Positions 20,781-32,827 are shown, counted from the stretch's first letter. The stretch is DNA of 64,000 nucleotides from Ctenosaura bakeri (GCA_948474755.1 CAOLHI010002495.1:1-64000), one strand, 5' to 3'. Made by a program: numbers and translations. Notes: generated from the letters alone by a model not told the origin.

Positions 20781-21218
20781 TTAGAGAAGAGTGATGACTC
20801 TTCCCATTCATTCCAGAAATATTTAGGTATCATTTAGGTTTTAGGTGCTTTTACTGTTTTCTCCTCTTCTGTTCCCTTCTCCAAGGAAAATCCTGATATA
20901 CATGGCAGGAAGAAGAGTGCTTTCTGCTGCCATGAGAGTCCCCCCATCTTATCACAGTGTCCACTTTCTTCCTCCCTAAGAAATTCTGGCTTTGAACAAC
21001 GGGAAGCAAATTTAGAGTGCTGGTGAAATATGCACAGGCAAAAGGATTGTATATACTAGGTGAATCCATCATGATTTTGTGCCCAAGAATTTGAGTGAGG
21101 ATATTCAACAGAGCTCAAGAGCATTGCATTTTTGCTCTTACAACATGGTGGCAAGGCCGGTTGGAGGATTCTGGGAATTGTAGTCCAAATGTGTGAATGC
21201 TGATATTCTATATCAGTA

Positions 21219-21745
21219 CAGTAGCCCCTCCACGTTCATGAGGGTTAGGGGCACAGAACCCTTGCAAATGTGGGAAAATTGCAAATAATTCCTATCCCCG
21301 TGATTCCCCTCCAGAGCTTCCCCTCCCATTCTTTTGCCTCTGCCCCAGCCTTTGTGGGGTAGGGAGGAGAAAAAAGACACAGTAAGGAGCTTACTGGTAC
21401 TTTCCCCTCAAAGGGAGAAGAGCACAGTTCTTCCCTTCTAGTTACTTCTGGTGGTCTTCTTGAAAAGGGAGAGGTAGGAGCAAAGGGAGCACCTGACTAA
21501 TTATCAGCAGCCATTACGCAGCAGAAAGTACAGCCATGTGGCAGAGAGGATATGCCTCCAGTAGTAGGAGGGGGACTTTGCTCACTCAAAAGGGAAAAAA
21601 AGTCCATTTTAAACACAAGCCATGCAAGCCTGGCGTGAGGAATGCAAGAGAATGGGAGGAGGAAAGTAGGGAGGAGGGAGGCAAGGATGTACCTCATGAA
21701 TAATCAAATTTGCAAATATCAAACCTGTGAATGTAGAGGGAGGAC
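21219..21745. mobile_element. Tigger/pogo-like element
   Basis: TA|CAGTAGCCCCTCCACGTTCATG at the left, followed by 'ggttaggggcacagaacccttgc'. The right end is '..gtgaatgtagagggaggact'. Roughly 525 bp; the interior has no transposase. Confidence 0.7.
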
Positions 21746-21747
21746 TT

Positions 21748-22080
21748 TGATGTCTTCTGACCCAACCCGCCAACCCCACCTTAAAAGCCAGCAGTGACAT
21801 TTTAGGCAAAGGAGGTCTATTCAGCTGCTGATAGGGATGCAAGGAGGATGACATTTCCAGCCCCCACCCAGCAGCAAATGAGGCTGCCAGGATTAATTGG
21901 AACAAGGATCATGCTTCTGATTATTGCAGTCTTGCTTGTTGGTGGAAAGGGGCCAGAAACATGATCTTCTTTGTGCCCTGATCAGCTGTTGAACAGGCCT
22001 CCTTTACCCAATGTGGTTACTGGCTGTTAAGATGGGTGCAGAGAGATGTTTACATAGTAAAACATAGTCTTACTGAGTGT
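21748..22080. mobile_element. Family C palindromic element
   Basis: 'ccaccttaaaagccagcagtgacattttaggcaaaggagg' is answered by 'cctcctttacccaatgtggttactggctgttaagatggg'. It lies next to the HTR5A exon 2 acceptor (265 bp away). Confidence 0.65.
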
Positions 22081-22345
22081 GGAGAAATTATGGATGTGTA
22101 ACTCTATGTTAAAGATCTGATACTGCAATATAGAATGTCATCCAAAATTTCCAAATTCTGTGGTTTGAGTACATGAGCATGATCACTTCAAATCCTCACC
22201 ACACCATGAGATACAATGCGGACAAACATCTGTTGTGCAACATCTCTGCAGCCCTTATGCTGTGTGTGTGAATTCACGCTTGGCTCAGAGAGCAGACAGG
22301 CTCACAAAGTGCTCCTGTCTGAAGATTTATGTTTGTCTCTGGCAG

Positions 22346-22678
22346 GTAAAGGAAGCCTCCCAGCAACCCCAGATGGTGTTCACTGTCCGCCATGCCACAG
22401 TGACCTTCCAAACAGATGGAGACACCTGGAGGGAGCAGAAGGAGAAGAAAGCTGCCCTGATGGTGGGCATCTTGATTGGAGTCTTTGTGCTATGCTGGAT
22501 CCCCTTCTTCATCACTGAACTCATCAACCCACTTTGCTCCTGCGACATCCCACCCATCTGGAAAAGCATCTTCCTTTGGCTCGGCTACTCCAATTCCTTT
22601 TTCAACCCTCTGATCTACACTGCCTTCAACAAGAACTACAACAATGCTTTCAAGAACCTGTTCTCCAGGCAGCAGTGA
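22346..22678 (+). CDS. HTR5A: HTR5A exon 2: serotonin receptor 5A, TM6-TM7 and tail
   Basis: Encodes residues 249-358. It opens with [21 protein letters not shown], the loop-3 block specific to 5-HT5 receptors, then the basic [13 protein letters not shown] lead into TM6. CWIPFF (298-303, toggle W299 and the aromatic pair F302/F303), [14 protein letters not shown] (loop 3 outside and start of TM7), and NPLIY (335-339) follow. The tail [17 protein letters not shown] has no palmitoylation cysteine and ends in TGA at 22676-22678. The total of 358 residues is one more than the human protein as I remember it. Nothing suggests a pseudogene. The close HTR5B paralogue is less likely given [12 protein letters not shown] and CSCDIP. 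Confidence 0.96.
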   Translation, partial: VKEASQQPQMVFTVRHATVTFQTDGDTWREQKEKKAALMVGILIGVFVLCWIPFFITELINPLCSCDIPPIWKSIFLWLGYSNSFFNPLIYTAFNKNYNNAFKNLFSRQQ

Positions 22679-22714
22679 ATGATGTGCAACAAAATGTCAA
22701 AATACAATTTTAAA

Positions 22715-22720
22715 AATAAA
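22715..22720 (+). terminator. HTR5A: Candidate polyadenylation signal AATAAA
   Basis: A canonical AATAAA starts 37 bp after the stop codon. It would give an unusually short 3' UTR, so it may be chance in an AT-rich patch or one of several sites. Confidence 0.3.
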
Positions 22721-22759
22721 TGTTAAAATATCTTCTTTCCTCACCTTGCACATAGGTGA

Positions 22760-23177
22760 ACGTGGAGAGTCTTTACAGAGAAGCTCAGATGTTCCCAGAT
22801 GAGCTGTTGATGTCTCAGTGTAAAGGGAATGTTTTTGTGAATTCAGACATTGTCCTTGAAGACAGCTCTTCTGTTGTGCAGACACTGTACTCCTCCCTAG
22901 TGCTTAAAAAGCAATATTTTGTTGCTGAGACAACCTGATTTTTTTTTTCCTTCCCAGTTTCTGTTCCAATGGCAGGTCTCAGTATTGTGTAGAACATCAG
23001 CATCTGCAATTGTCATGACCATTCAATAGATGACACCTGTGATATCACTAGTGATGAGTGGTATTAACTTCCTCCCCCTCTCACTGCCCATGTGTCTTTT
23101 TATCAAAAGAACAAAATGTTGCTGCGATTATTTTTAAGAGGACCTAAGCCTCCTTGCTGTATTGCTCAAACACAGTA
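22760..23177. other. Probable 3' flank or UTR of HTR5A
   Basis: No coding signature; a T-run at 22940-22949. No recognised repeat until the Tigger-like element. Confidence 0.3.
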
Positions 23178-23507
23178 CAGTGGGCCCTCCATATCTGCAA
23201 AGGTTTGCTTCCAGGACCCTCCATGGATATCAAAATCCATGGATGCTCAAGTCCCATTATATACAATGGTGTAACAAAATGATGTCCCTTATATAAAATG
23301 GTGAACAATTCAAGCAAGTGCCAGAGAGAGCCTGAGGATCTGTAAAATGGTCGGAGGCTACAGCAGGGTACACCTACACAACAGCATAGTTCTCAGCATG
23401 TGGCAAAATCAAGGTTTACTTTTTGCAGTTTTTTTTTTTGAATATTTATAAGCTATCGTTAGTTCAATTTATGGAGGCAGAACCCATGGATACCAGAGGG
23501 CCAAATG
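23178..23507. mobile_element. Tigger/pogo-like MITE, TSD TA
   Basis: CAGTGGGCCCTCCATATC at the left and ACCAGAGGGCCAAATG at the right, with TA at 23176-23177 and 23508-23509. Interior 'ggatatcaaaatccatggatgctcaagtcccattatat' is typical of this family in amniotes. Confidence 0.85.
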
Positions 23508-23509
23508 TA

Positions 23510-25465
23510 TTCATTTGACCCTGAAAAGGAGGAGAAAGAGGGAATACTGAACACAGTCAAAACACTTTAAATAATGTTGGTTTAATATTTTCCTATTCCA
23601 TTACACCAGGGTGTTTCAATTGCATGGGGGCCAGGGGCTAGTTTCCCTCAGACTCCCCCCTGCCAGCTTCACTCCCCAAAGCAAGCCCAAATACCTCTTG
23701 AGAAGGGGCTGCAGAGGAAAACAGATGTTGTAGGGGGCAGTGTGAAATTCTGGGGCACTTGTAAGGGTGAGGTGGGCTATTTTTGCATGCTTTCACTCAT
23801 TTGGTGGGCTTTCTGCCTGGCTTTTGGGTAAAAATTGCCCACAAATTGCACTTTTTTTAAAAAAATTGGGGGGTTGTGGGACTTCAGTGAACTGGTGGGG
23901 AGCTTCAGGGGTCACAAAAGCAGAGCTCTGGGGCTGCAAGTTGCTCACAGGTTGCATTTTGCCCACCTTTGTGTTACACTATTAAAAAAAAAAAAAAAAC
24001 TCCCCCTCCAAAAAACAAAACCCCACAGGCTAGGAGAGAAGGAATGAGACAGTTGGTTTTATATCCCCAGATGGTCTTTATAGTTCAGAGACCTTCTCTC
24101 CTCATATCCTCCCCAAGCAAATACTACATGAGTAGCAAATCACTTTTGAACCCAAGGAAAAATTCACAATCAGTTAGTGATGTAGTCTGTTTGTGGAAAG
24201 GATGAAAGCTTGGAAATTTTACCTTTTTGGATTACCAAAAAAAGAAAAAGAAAAAAGAAAAAAGCACAGCCCAGGTTTCTGGGAACTGTAGTCTAAAGAA
24301 GTAATTTTTCTGAGTTCTGGAAAGGGTGCCCAAGCTACAAAGGGGAGTCTGAAATAAGGTCTCCTATAGCATATTTCCACAGTCTCCCCTGTGTGATAAT
24401 ACTGTTGCTAACAACAAAGCCAAGACAGATTCAATATGTTTTCATCATTTCTTGACTGTCAGACCTTAACAAAAGGAGCTCATCTGGAGTCAATCTCCTT
24501 TCCTCATCTCTTTTCCTAGGCTGTGATGCTCAATGAATGATGATGTTATTTTTCATGTTTGTCCTGTATCCCAGACTCTTCAGATGAGAAGTGATGATGG
24601 CAGCTCCTTCCTTTGCCAAAATCTGATTCACAGTCATTTTTTTGGAGAAAGTTCCAAACAGAATTCAACAAGAATTTTTTCAGTGAATTTTTCAGTGACT
24701 CCCTTCAATTTGTTTATGTGGTTTATTTTCATCTCGTTCTCTGAAGGCAATGTGCTTCTTCTTTCTATCACTGAAGCAAATTATCTTCCTGTTTTTCTTT
24801 AAGCAGTCACTGCTGGTATGAAACACTCTTCCATCTTTGGTTAAAAACAGATTGGATATTGTATGATTCCAGATGGAAATGTAGTAGTGTAGATAATGCT
24901 GTTCTAGATGGGAATGTAGATTGTAGATAATTTTTTAAAAAATAAATCCTCTGAAAAGACCTTCGGGGATTATATTTACAGAGATGTCCATGTTATTTCT
25001 CTGAACACCTGGAGATTCTGCTTATTCACCTGTATTTTGGGAAATTATATGTCCCATGTGTTCTATAATTAAGACTCATTCCTTTCTCAGTTAATATAAT
25101 TTATACAATACCTTTGCTCATATTTATGATCTCACAGAGCTGGCAAACGTAGAGAAAGTGACTGAAAGATTGGAGTTCCCTTTTGATAGGAAAAGCTAAA
25201 GTGTGTTGAAGGACTCTTGGTTTAGGAGAAATAATGGTAGAGAAAGAGTGTGATACAGCTTGATAAAATTATGCACATGGAGGAGAAAGTTAACGGAGGT
25301 GGTCTTTGTCCCTCTCATAATACAGTACTGAAACTGGCAGCAGTACTTTTAGGCAGTGCCTGGAAGGAAGAAGCACTGTAGTTACCTGTAACAGCATTCT
25401 TCTTCTGGTAACTAAATGAAGTCTCATTTTAAAAGTCATGGCCAGTATTCTGTATCAGCTAAAAT
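23510..25465. other. No gene recognised
   Basis: Holds an A17 run (23983-23999), a 'ggtttctgggaactgtagtc' relic at 24270-24295 and a purine-rich AAAAAG patch at 24238-24262. The frame at 24533-24802 has no family resemblance. Confidence 0.4.
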
Positions 25466-25467
25466 TA

Positions 25468-26010
25468 AGCATACCTGACTAAGTAAGCTCTCCTGGCCCA
25501 AACCACCCACCCCACCCTGATGGAAATATAATTCATCCCTGCTCTGATTGCTAGCACAATGGACCCTATTGCCCCATGCAGCTGGCTGATGCCTGGTGAA
25601 GCGGTGGGGGAGAGTTGTGATCATGGCAATAATGTCACAATCGTGACTAAGTAGCAGTTGTCAATACAGAACAGTTATGGATGCGTGAATCTAGGTAGCT
25701 ATTCCATATTCACAATTGCAAATTAGTCATGAAAGCATCCTTCCTTCTCATGTCTTGCAGATTCAGGGACATGTCACTTGATTGCATCTATCCATCTGGA
25801 ATGCCGTCTTCCTCTTTTCCTACTCCTTCTACCTTAATAAGCATTAGCTAATGTAACAATCAGAAAAAAAAAACCCTGCAAATTTACTTTTACTGGACAA
25901 CAGCTGCATGGGGAGAAGGAGATCTGCCAGCGAACATGGGTGAATGGTATTTCCGTCAGGTCTGGGGTGAGGATCGGCCAGGATAAGTTACTTACTTAAC
26001 TATACTGGCT
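25468..26010. mobile_element. Family C palindromic element (~540 bp)
   Basis: 'actaagtaagctctcctggcccaaa..ccctgatggaaatataattca..ttgccccatgcagctgg' is answered in reverse by 'agctgcatggggagaag..aatggtatttccgtcagg..ggccaggataagttacttactta' ending at about 26003. The middle is unpaired. No transposase. Confidence 0.75.
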
Positions 26011-26264
26011 ATCATAAGTAGGAACAACACAACTCTATCGATGTAACATAGAACATCTAGTTACTTTTTTGAGGCAAGTGCATAGCGACTTTTCAGCTTT
26101 TCTTCCATTTTATCCATCCCAAGAACTGGAATGTTTAAGAAAAGAATATGGAATACCGGTAACAGAAAAGCAACTGGTGGAGCAATAAACAATGCAGTGA
26201 GAAATATTTGAAAAGTTGCTTTGAAAAGTTACTTTCCAAGCTCTGATTCTAGAGGAGACTGAAA

Positions 26265-26400
26265 CATTTTTTTAAAATGTTTTTAAAAAAAATTTAAAAA
26301 TTCCCACTCAGCCACAGAAACATTTTTTAAAAAGTTTTAAAAAAGTTTTTAAAAATTATATATTATACATTTTTTAAAATTATGTATTATACATTTGTGG
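26265..26400. repeat. AT-rich low-complexity (TTTTTAAAA)n
   Basis: Degenerate ttttaaaa units over about 135 bp, with two 'tattatacatttttt' pieces. Confidence 0.7.
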
Positions 26401-26439
26401 AATTTGAAATGTGGCAGTTCAGTGGCTGTAAACAGGTAG

Positions 26440-27800
26440 CAAAAATAAGCTTCCTCCATCATCTATGTGACAGCCCTTCAGATACTTAAAAGACAGTTAT
26501 CATATCACCTGTCAGTCTTCTTTTTTTCAAGCTAAAAATACACAGATCCCACAACTGTTCTTCATAGGACTTGGTTTCCAGGTATTTTGCCATCTTCGGT
26601 TGCCCTCCTCTAGACATGTTTCACCTTGCCACTAGCCTTCATGAACTGTGTTGCCCAGAACTGGACACAGTATTCCAGGGCAGCTCTCACCAAAACCTAA
26701 CAGAGTGCAGCTAAAACTTTTCTAGATCTGGTCACTGTACTCCTGTTCATGCAGCCTAGAACTTCACTGGCTTTCTCGGCCACTGCGTCTCACTGTTGCT
26801 TCATGCTTAACTTGCGGCCTACTAGATCCTTTTCACATGTACTGTTATTGAGCCAGGTGTCACTCACCCTATATTTGTCTATTTCATTTTTCCTGCCTAA
26901 AGGTAGTACCTTACATCTGTCCCTTTTGAAATTCATTTTGTTAGCTTTTGGCCAGCTCTCTAGTGGGTTAAGGTCATCTTGAATCTTCATGCTGTCTTCT
27001 GAGGAATTAGTTTTCCATGCTGTTGTTGTTGTTGGGTGCCTTCAAGTCATTTCCAACTTATGGTGACCTGAAGGCAAAATTATCAGGGGGTTTTCTTGGG
27101 GGCTGAGAGTGTGTGACACACCTAATGTCAGTCAGTGGGTTTCTGTGGCTGAGTGGGAATCCAGTGCTGGTCTCCGAGTCATAGTCCAGTGCTCAAACTG
27201 CAACCACGCTGGTCTGAAAATTTTATGAGCATGTCTTTGCTTCATCATTCAAGTCATTTATAATGATGTTGAACAAAATTGGGCCTGGGGCAGAATTCTT
27301 TTGGAAACCAACTAGCAACTTACCTTCAGGATGATTAGAGGACATACTCTGCTGACCAGCTCAAATTTACCTAACAGGAGTATAGTCTACCCTACATTTT
27401 ACCAGTTTGTTTGTGAGAATGCCATTCGGGACCTTGTCAAAATCCTTCCTAAAATAAAGGTACACAACACCCACAACATTCTTCTAACCTGGGGAGAGAG
27501 GAGATCACACTGACATGACCAGTTTTTGAGACACCTGTGCTGCTTTTAATTATCACAACATTCTTTTCTAAGTGCTCACAGACCAACGTTTTAAATGACA
27601 ATTCTAGAAACCTTTCTGGTATTGATGTCAAGCTGGTGGGCTGATAGTTGCCCAGGTCTTCCTTTCCCCCTTTTTCAAAAAGATGGGGATGACATTTGCT
27701 TCTCTCCAGTCTGTAGGGACCTCACCTTTTCCTTAAGAAATCTCAAAGATCATAGAGAGAGGCACTTAAGTTCCTGGCAGAGTTTGATTTCCAACCTATA
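26440..27800 (-). mobile_element. Old CR1 LINE ORF2 fragment split by a SINE
   Basis: On the minus strand 26790-26990 encodes DDLNPLESWPKANKMNFKRDRCKVLPLGRKNEIDKYRVSDTWL, plainly the block after the RT FADD motif (compare the copy at 51.25 kb). 27230-27790 continues upstream ORF2 (aagtcatttataatgatgttgaacaaaattgggcc). Frameshifts and stops throughout; a SINE interrupts it at 27018-27214. Confidence 0.85.
27018..27214 (-). mobile_element. tRNA-derived SINE nested in CR1
   Basis: Begins (as seen on +) 'tgttgttgttgttgggtgccttcaagtcatttcc' and ends 'ctcaaactgcaaccacgctgg', the reverse complement of the SINE tail and head seen at 3703 and 9273. Confidence 0.88.
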
Positions 27801-27885
27801 TAACGGTGGTTGAAGCTACCTGTTACTCCTATATTCTTCCTTTTTGAATGTCTGGTAATCTGCTGTTGTTTGTTATCCTTTCATC

Positions 27886-28185
27886 TCGCAGATCAAGCCT
27901 GAGCTCTCCCTAGAAGCCAAGCTGACTAAAGTGAGACTGTCATACTTTGGACACATGAGAAGGCATGACTCATTAGAAAAAAGACAATAATGCTTGGTAA
28001 AGTAGAAGGCAGTAGGAAAAGAGGAAGACTACATTACAGATAGACTCAATCAGGGAAAACATGTCCCTGAAGATATGAGACCTAAGAAGGGTGGCTAAGG
28101 AAAGGGTGAAAGGAGGTCTCCCATTCACAGGATCACCATAATTCAAAATCAATCTGACATCAGTTAACAACAATCTACTCTCAGT
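27886..28185 (+). mobile_element. BovB/RTE LINE 3' fragment
   Basis: Encodes, with frameshifts, SYFGHMRR-DSLEK-IMLGKVEGSRKRGRPRLHYRWIDSI and '..VAKERVKGGLPFTGSP*FKINLTS', the C-terminal end of BovB-type ORF. The SINE tails in this window resemble BovB 3' ends. Confidence 0.8.
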
Positions 28186-28678
28186 AAGCTTCATCCAAAT
28201 CATCCAAGAATGTGTTGGAGAAATGTTTTGTTTTCATAAGGAGGGTTGATGGAGGAAGGAGACATATTTGGCATACTGGTGAGCAATGCCAGTCTTCATG
28301 CAACAACATTCTCCCCTCCCCAAATCAACAGCACACCCTTGCAATCTCTCCACGATCTTCCTTCTTCTTTGCTGCATCTTCCTGGTCTGACCTCGATAGC
28401 AAAGCATGATAAAACCCTACTGAATGCAATGTATGAAAGTGGTATTAATTTCATGTGTGCCTGAGAACAAACAAGAACACAAGATAAATGATATGTTGTT
28501 CTCCTGACAAATTTCCTGTTGTTCCCTCTAGAAACTAACAGAATGAAGTGTAGGTGAATTGACTTCAACTTCAGTGATGTTTGCCGTATATGGGACCATA
28601 AGGTTTCATTCTTAACCATTTCCTAGTTACTGAAGTGTCTTTTTGCTATGCATTATGCTGTTTTATTATGGATTTTTA

Positions 28679-28737
28679 TTCCTTCCTTCCTTCCTTCCTT
28701 CCTTCCTTCCTTCCTTCCTTCCTTCCTTCCTTCCTTC
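28679..28737. repeat. (TTCC)n microsatellite
   Basis: About 14 perfect CTTC/TTCC units, uninterrupted, so probably polymorphic. Confidence 0.97.
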
Positions 28738-28739
28738 TA

Positions 28740-30090
28740 AAAAACAGCAACTCAGATCAACAATGAATAAAGTGGGGAGGACCAGATGTAAGCTGATGTG
28801 ATGGTGGTATTTTAGAAAGAAAGGTACTAACAATCAGGTCAGTCCTGGAACATGGAATGGTTTGTGTGATCAGTTTGGTGAGAAAGGAACAGCACTCTGT
28901 ACATGTCAAGGCACCTCACCCTTAATTCATATGTCCCTTGGTCATGCCTTACTGAGCATTCCTATAGTTAAGCTCAAACTAGCAGGCAGTTCCAGGCAAC
29001 ACTAGACTGGAAAGGACTACAGGTTGTTCCTGGAAAATTGGAACCAGCACCAAGAGTCACATAGGAAAATAACCCTGAGCTGTGATCTCAGAATGTTGCT
29101 CAAATGGTAGTCTGGAAACCAGGCTGGTGTCTCAGGCTAAGTTCTAAGTTACACCAAGAAGTGGGAAATTGCAACCTGTGAACCACATGCTGCTTCTTGG
29201 TCCCTGTTTTGCTACTCCCAAAGTTTGCCCAGGCTCCAAAAGCCCAATTTTGTGATTTTGTTTTTTGAAAAATACACACACACCCTCCATTGAGCCAAAA
29301 CCATACTCCAAAAAACATCCAAACAGACATGTGGTGTCTGCAGTTCCCTTGCCTCCCCACTAACTCTTCAATGTCCAACACAAAATCTGCTGTACTGGGG
29401 CCAGATCCCAGATTTGAAAGTGATGTCATGTCACTTTCTGTCACATCAGGAATTCTCGCGTTGCTTATAGGGGACTGCAAGAGGATGTCATCTACCCCTT
29501 CTGCATTATCCACTCATGCCTTAGACTGAATGAGGCAACCATTTCAGGTAGCAGGGTGTGGGGATTCCAGTAGCCCATCTTTCCCTTAGACTTGTAAGCA
29601 CCATGTCTCAGCCTTCCTAAACTAGCCTCTCTGCCTCAAGTGTGATGGAAGATCATATTGCATTGCCCATCCTCGAGGAAGCTTTGACTGCCAGTCCTGT
29701 CATCTTCTGTACATGGAATCTACAGAATGTACATATAATGTACACAAAGGGGTACTATTTTGTCCTTTACTTCAAGCAGCAAAATGCCTTAGGATGGTTT
29801 GAAGAAAAATCTTTTGGATTTAAATTGGTCATTACCTGCTCTTTACTTGTTAACTCACAGCAAAGCTTATCTTTTTGATTACAACTCCCAGAATAATCCA
29901 GCCAATAAAAAGTAACATTTCCCAGTTCTGTTCCGGTAGAGCTGAAGAGCCTTTTGCTGCCCTTGGGTGTGGTGGGGCTGAGGACACCTGTGCTTCCACA
30001 ATAAGGAGATGTCTGTGGAGATTCCTATGACTAATGAGAAAGTGAGTGGGGCTAACTTCTCTAGCCAGTGGCAACTCATGACTCCAATGT
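28740..30090. other. No gene recognised
   Basis: Short frames such as 29100-29513 (-) have no family resemblance. A short (AC)n lies at 29273-29284. Confidence 0.4.
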
Positions 30091-30094
30091 TAAT

Positions 30095-30285
30095 GAGAGT
30101 TTGAATCCACTCCAAGCTTTAGTCTGAACTTAACCATCCAAGGTTCCGAATCCTATCTGCAAAATAGGGTTCAAATAAGCTAATCTTCAACAGAGCTATC
30201 CATGGTGCTGAAACCTGTCCCCAAATTGATTCAGCATTTGAGCAGATCCTTCAAAGTTCAGACTAAAACCTGCAGCTAATTTCAG
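30095..30285. mobile_element. Family F palindromic element
   Basis: 'tttgaatccactccaagctttagtctgaacttaaccatcc' at the left is answered by 'tcaaagttcagactaaaacctgcagc' at the right. Related to 20605-20780. Confidence 0.5.
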
Positions 30286-30559
30286 GGTCACAAGTCACCA
30301 CTGTGTCCAGTTGTGCTGCATCAATCCTCTAATTCCTTTCCTGTAGAAAACTCTGGTGAGGTAGTGACCTCTGAGACTTCCTTTCCAAGAAGAGCTCATA
30401 GATCAGTCTTTCCTGATCTCATGGCAGGTGATTTGAGTCCTGTGCTACTGCTCAGGTGGAATCTACTCTGTGCAAGTTTCACTGACTTATACTAAGATAT
30501 TGGAGATAGTGAATTATTTAATTCGATTGCACTTATAGATTATGACTGGAATTTACTAT

Positions 30560-31020
30560 CTCACTTATGCATGTGTAACCCAGACTTATGCATTCTTAAC
30601 TGATTCATATTCACAGTTCCTGCATATTCAATAGTGTAGGAATACATAGGAATCATAGAAGTCCCCCAATCTTGATTTACCAGGCAGCAGCTGCTGTAAG
30701 CCACAGAGGTCTGTTTTCCTGTTGATTGGGACACAACAGACTGAGGTTCCCACTTGCCTCCTGTGAGCAATCTCTGGTACAAGGAGGAATTGCAACAGGA
30801 CTCTGTTGCAATTCCTCCTTGCATCAGACATTCTGCTTCTGTCTGTTGCAGAGGAGATTGCTGGAGGGAGAGGGGTGGAAATGTCAGTCTGCTGCACCCT
30901 GAAAGACAGGAGAATGGACTTCTGTTGCTCACTGCTGCTGCTGCCTGGTAAGTCAGGATGGGGCAGACTGAGAGACACTACTTAGCTACATAACTAATGT
31001 AGTTATGTAGCTAAGTAGCT
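30560..31020. mobile_element. Family C-like fold-back with perfect central hairpin
   Basis: The left arm 'cccccaatcttgatttaccaggcagcagctgctgt..' matches the reverse of '..agcagcagtgagcaa..gcctggtaagtcagg' at 30920-30965. The centre 30780-30821 is a perfect 19-bp stem with a 4-nt loop (gact). The right border 30978-31018 is a second perfect 18-bp stem with a 5-nt loop. No transposase. Confidence 0.7.
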
Positions 31021-31021
31021 G

Positions 31022-32555
31022 ATCTAGAAAACTGGCCAATGTTCACAGTAATAAATGCTATTTCAGGAGAGAAATGTGAGACAATGCAACTTTATTCTTT
31101 AAGCCTCAAAAGGATGGAAGTAATATTGCAAAAGATCTTTAGCTAAAACCTTTCTTATCTGCTGGCATGCAGAGCTCCAAAAAAGTTACTATCTTGGACT
31201 ACAATGCACAGAATCCCCATTCAGTATGGCTGCTGGAATTCTGGAAAGCTGTAGTCATACACACACACACACTTTTCTGTGCTCTAGCTGACAGAAGGAA
31301 TGCCATTTTCTTCAGCATAAATGCATGAAAACTGGAATGTAGGGGAGAACACACAGGCCTGTATTCTATTGTTAGTCCTAACTAAAGTAGTCATGGAATC
31401 AATTTGACTTATCTACATACTGACTTACTCAGCAACAGTTGATTGAATAGGTCTGTTTTAGTTGGGACTGGTCAACAGGATTCCAGTTGAACATAATGCT
31501 TGTTACTGACATTTCCAGCTGTTGTGCAAACCCAGCACAAAACAACATGACACTCTTTCCAGAAGGTCTTAGCATTTACCAAAAGTAAATGGGTTTTATT
31601 TCCAAATGGGGTCTGGGCTATTAAATGAAAGACATATTTCATAAGCATTTCATCTGCACTGATATGCCTGAATCTTATTTGTCCTCCATTAGAGGAGACC
31701 CATTCCTTGAATAGGATTTACTTATGTGTCAACTCACCATTAAACAATAAACTGAATGAGTCTACTGTAGCTGGGGCTAGACGACAGGATTCCCGCTATT
31801 GCCTGCAAATCTCAGGCTTTTAATATGCTGTCAGAAGGATAAAATTGCACTGCTTCCATTTAAGCAGGTAATAAAATGGAGAGAAAATCCTCCTTGATCC
31901 TCAGGACTCTGTGATCCTTGCACAAGGAGGTGGGGAGTGGGAGCTGATGGCCGCATGCTGAGTGACTGTGCTGTTCCAGTATTGTAAGAGTAGAACCTAA
32001 AGTGCTTCAGCACTTGCGGGAGGATTAAGCATGGAAAAGAGGACTGCCTGAGGAGATGATGGACATGCCATTCCTGCCCACACAAAATCTGAAGTACAGT
32101 TGAGTTGCTCCAGTGTGAAATCTAAATGCCTCAATAGCTGAAAAAGTATACTGGAATCAAGAATGCAGGAAGGGATTGCTCAGATAAAGACAGTGTGCTA
32201 TATACTTGGACTTGGAAAAGTTACTTTTTTGAACTAGATCTCTCAGAATTCCCTGGGATATTCTGGATAATGTAGTCTAAAATAATTTTCCCAAGCTCTG
32301 ATCCAAGCTGTTGGACCTATATCTAATTGCTAGTCCCAATTGACCCACTGCTGACTAGTAAGTCAGCATTTAAGTCCTATTGATTTAACAAGTCTACTCT
32401 AATCCTAAATCCTAACTGGATTTAGGACTTTGTTTCCAGAATTCAGAAAGGCTGGAAGATGAGGTGGGGACTACTGGAAACTTCAGGGCTAGCACGGGCA
32501 AGTTTTGATTTTAGAAATGTTGTTCCCTTTGGTGAGGGCAAACTCAAGAGAAAAA
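31022..32555. other. No gene recognised
   Basis: Contains two 'ggactacaatgcacagaatcccc / ctggaattctggaaagctgtagtc' type relics (31195-31250 and about 32215-32290) and an (AC)n at 31257-31272. Confidence 0.4.
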
Positions 32556-32559
32556 CTAC

Positions 32560-32737
32560 GCCCATTTCTGCACTACACTCTTATAGTGTGATTATTGCAC
32601 TTTCAACATCCTATGGAATCCTGGGGTTTGCAGTTTCAGGAGGGTCTGGCCAGCCTCTCCTGAAACTGCAAACCCCAGGATTCCATAGGATGTTGAAAGT
32701 GGAATGATCGTGCTATAAGTGTAGTGTGGAAATGGCC
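32560..32737. mobile_element. Family A palindromic MITE, TSD TAC
   Basis: GCCCATTTCTGCACTAC / GTAGTGTGGAAATGGCC ends with TAC on both sides (32557-32559, 32738-32740). Arms meet at 'aggagggtctggccagcctctcct'. Confidence 0.9.
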
Positions 32738-32827
32738 TACCAGTCACTATCTAGAGGCAAGAAGAATGTGGAGGACCAAGGCCAAGGGACACTAGAAAGT
32801 GCCCAGTTATGGTCACATCATCTATAT

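Larger units (their letters stand above)
11409..22345 (+). other. HTR5A: HTR5A intron 1 (10,937 bp)
   Basis: The donor is GAG|GTGAGT and the acceptor is tttgtctctggcag|GTAAAG, both strong GT-AG sites joining phase 0 codons. The single intron at this point of cytoplasmic loop 3 is the known HTR5 gene structure. The open frame reading on to 11579 is intron read-through. Content is MITEs, Tigger-like elements, LINE relics and fold-back families listed separately. Confidence 0.93.
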
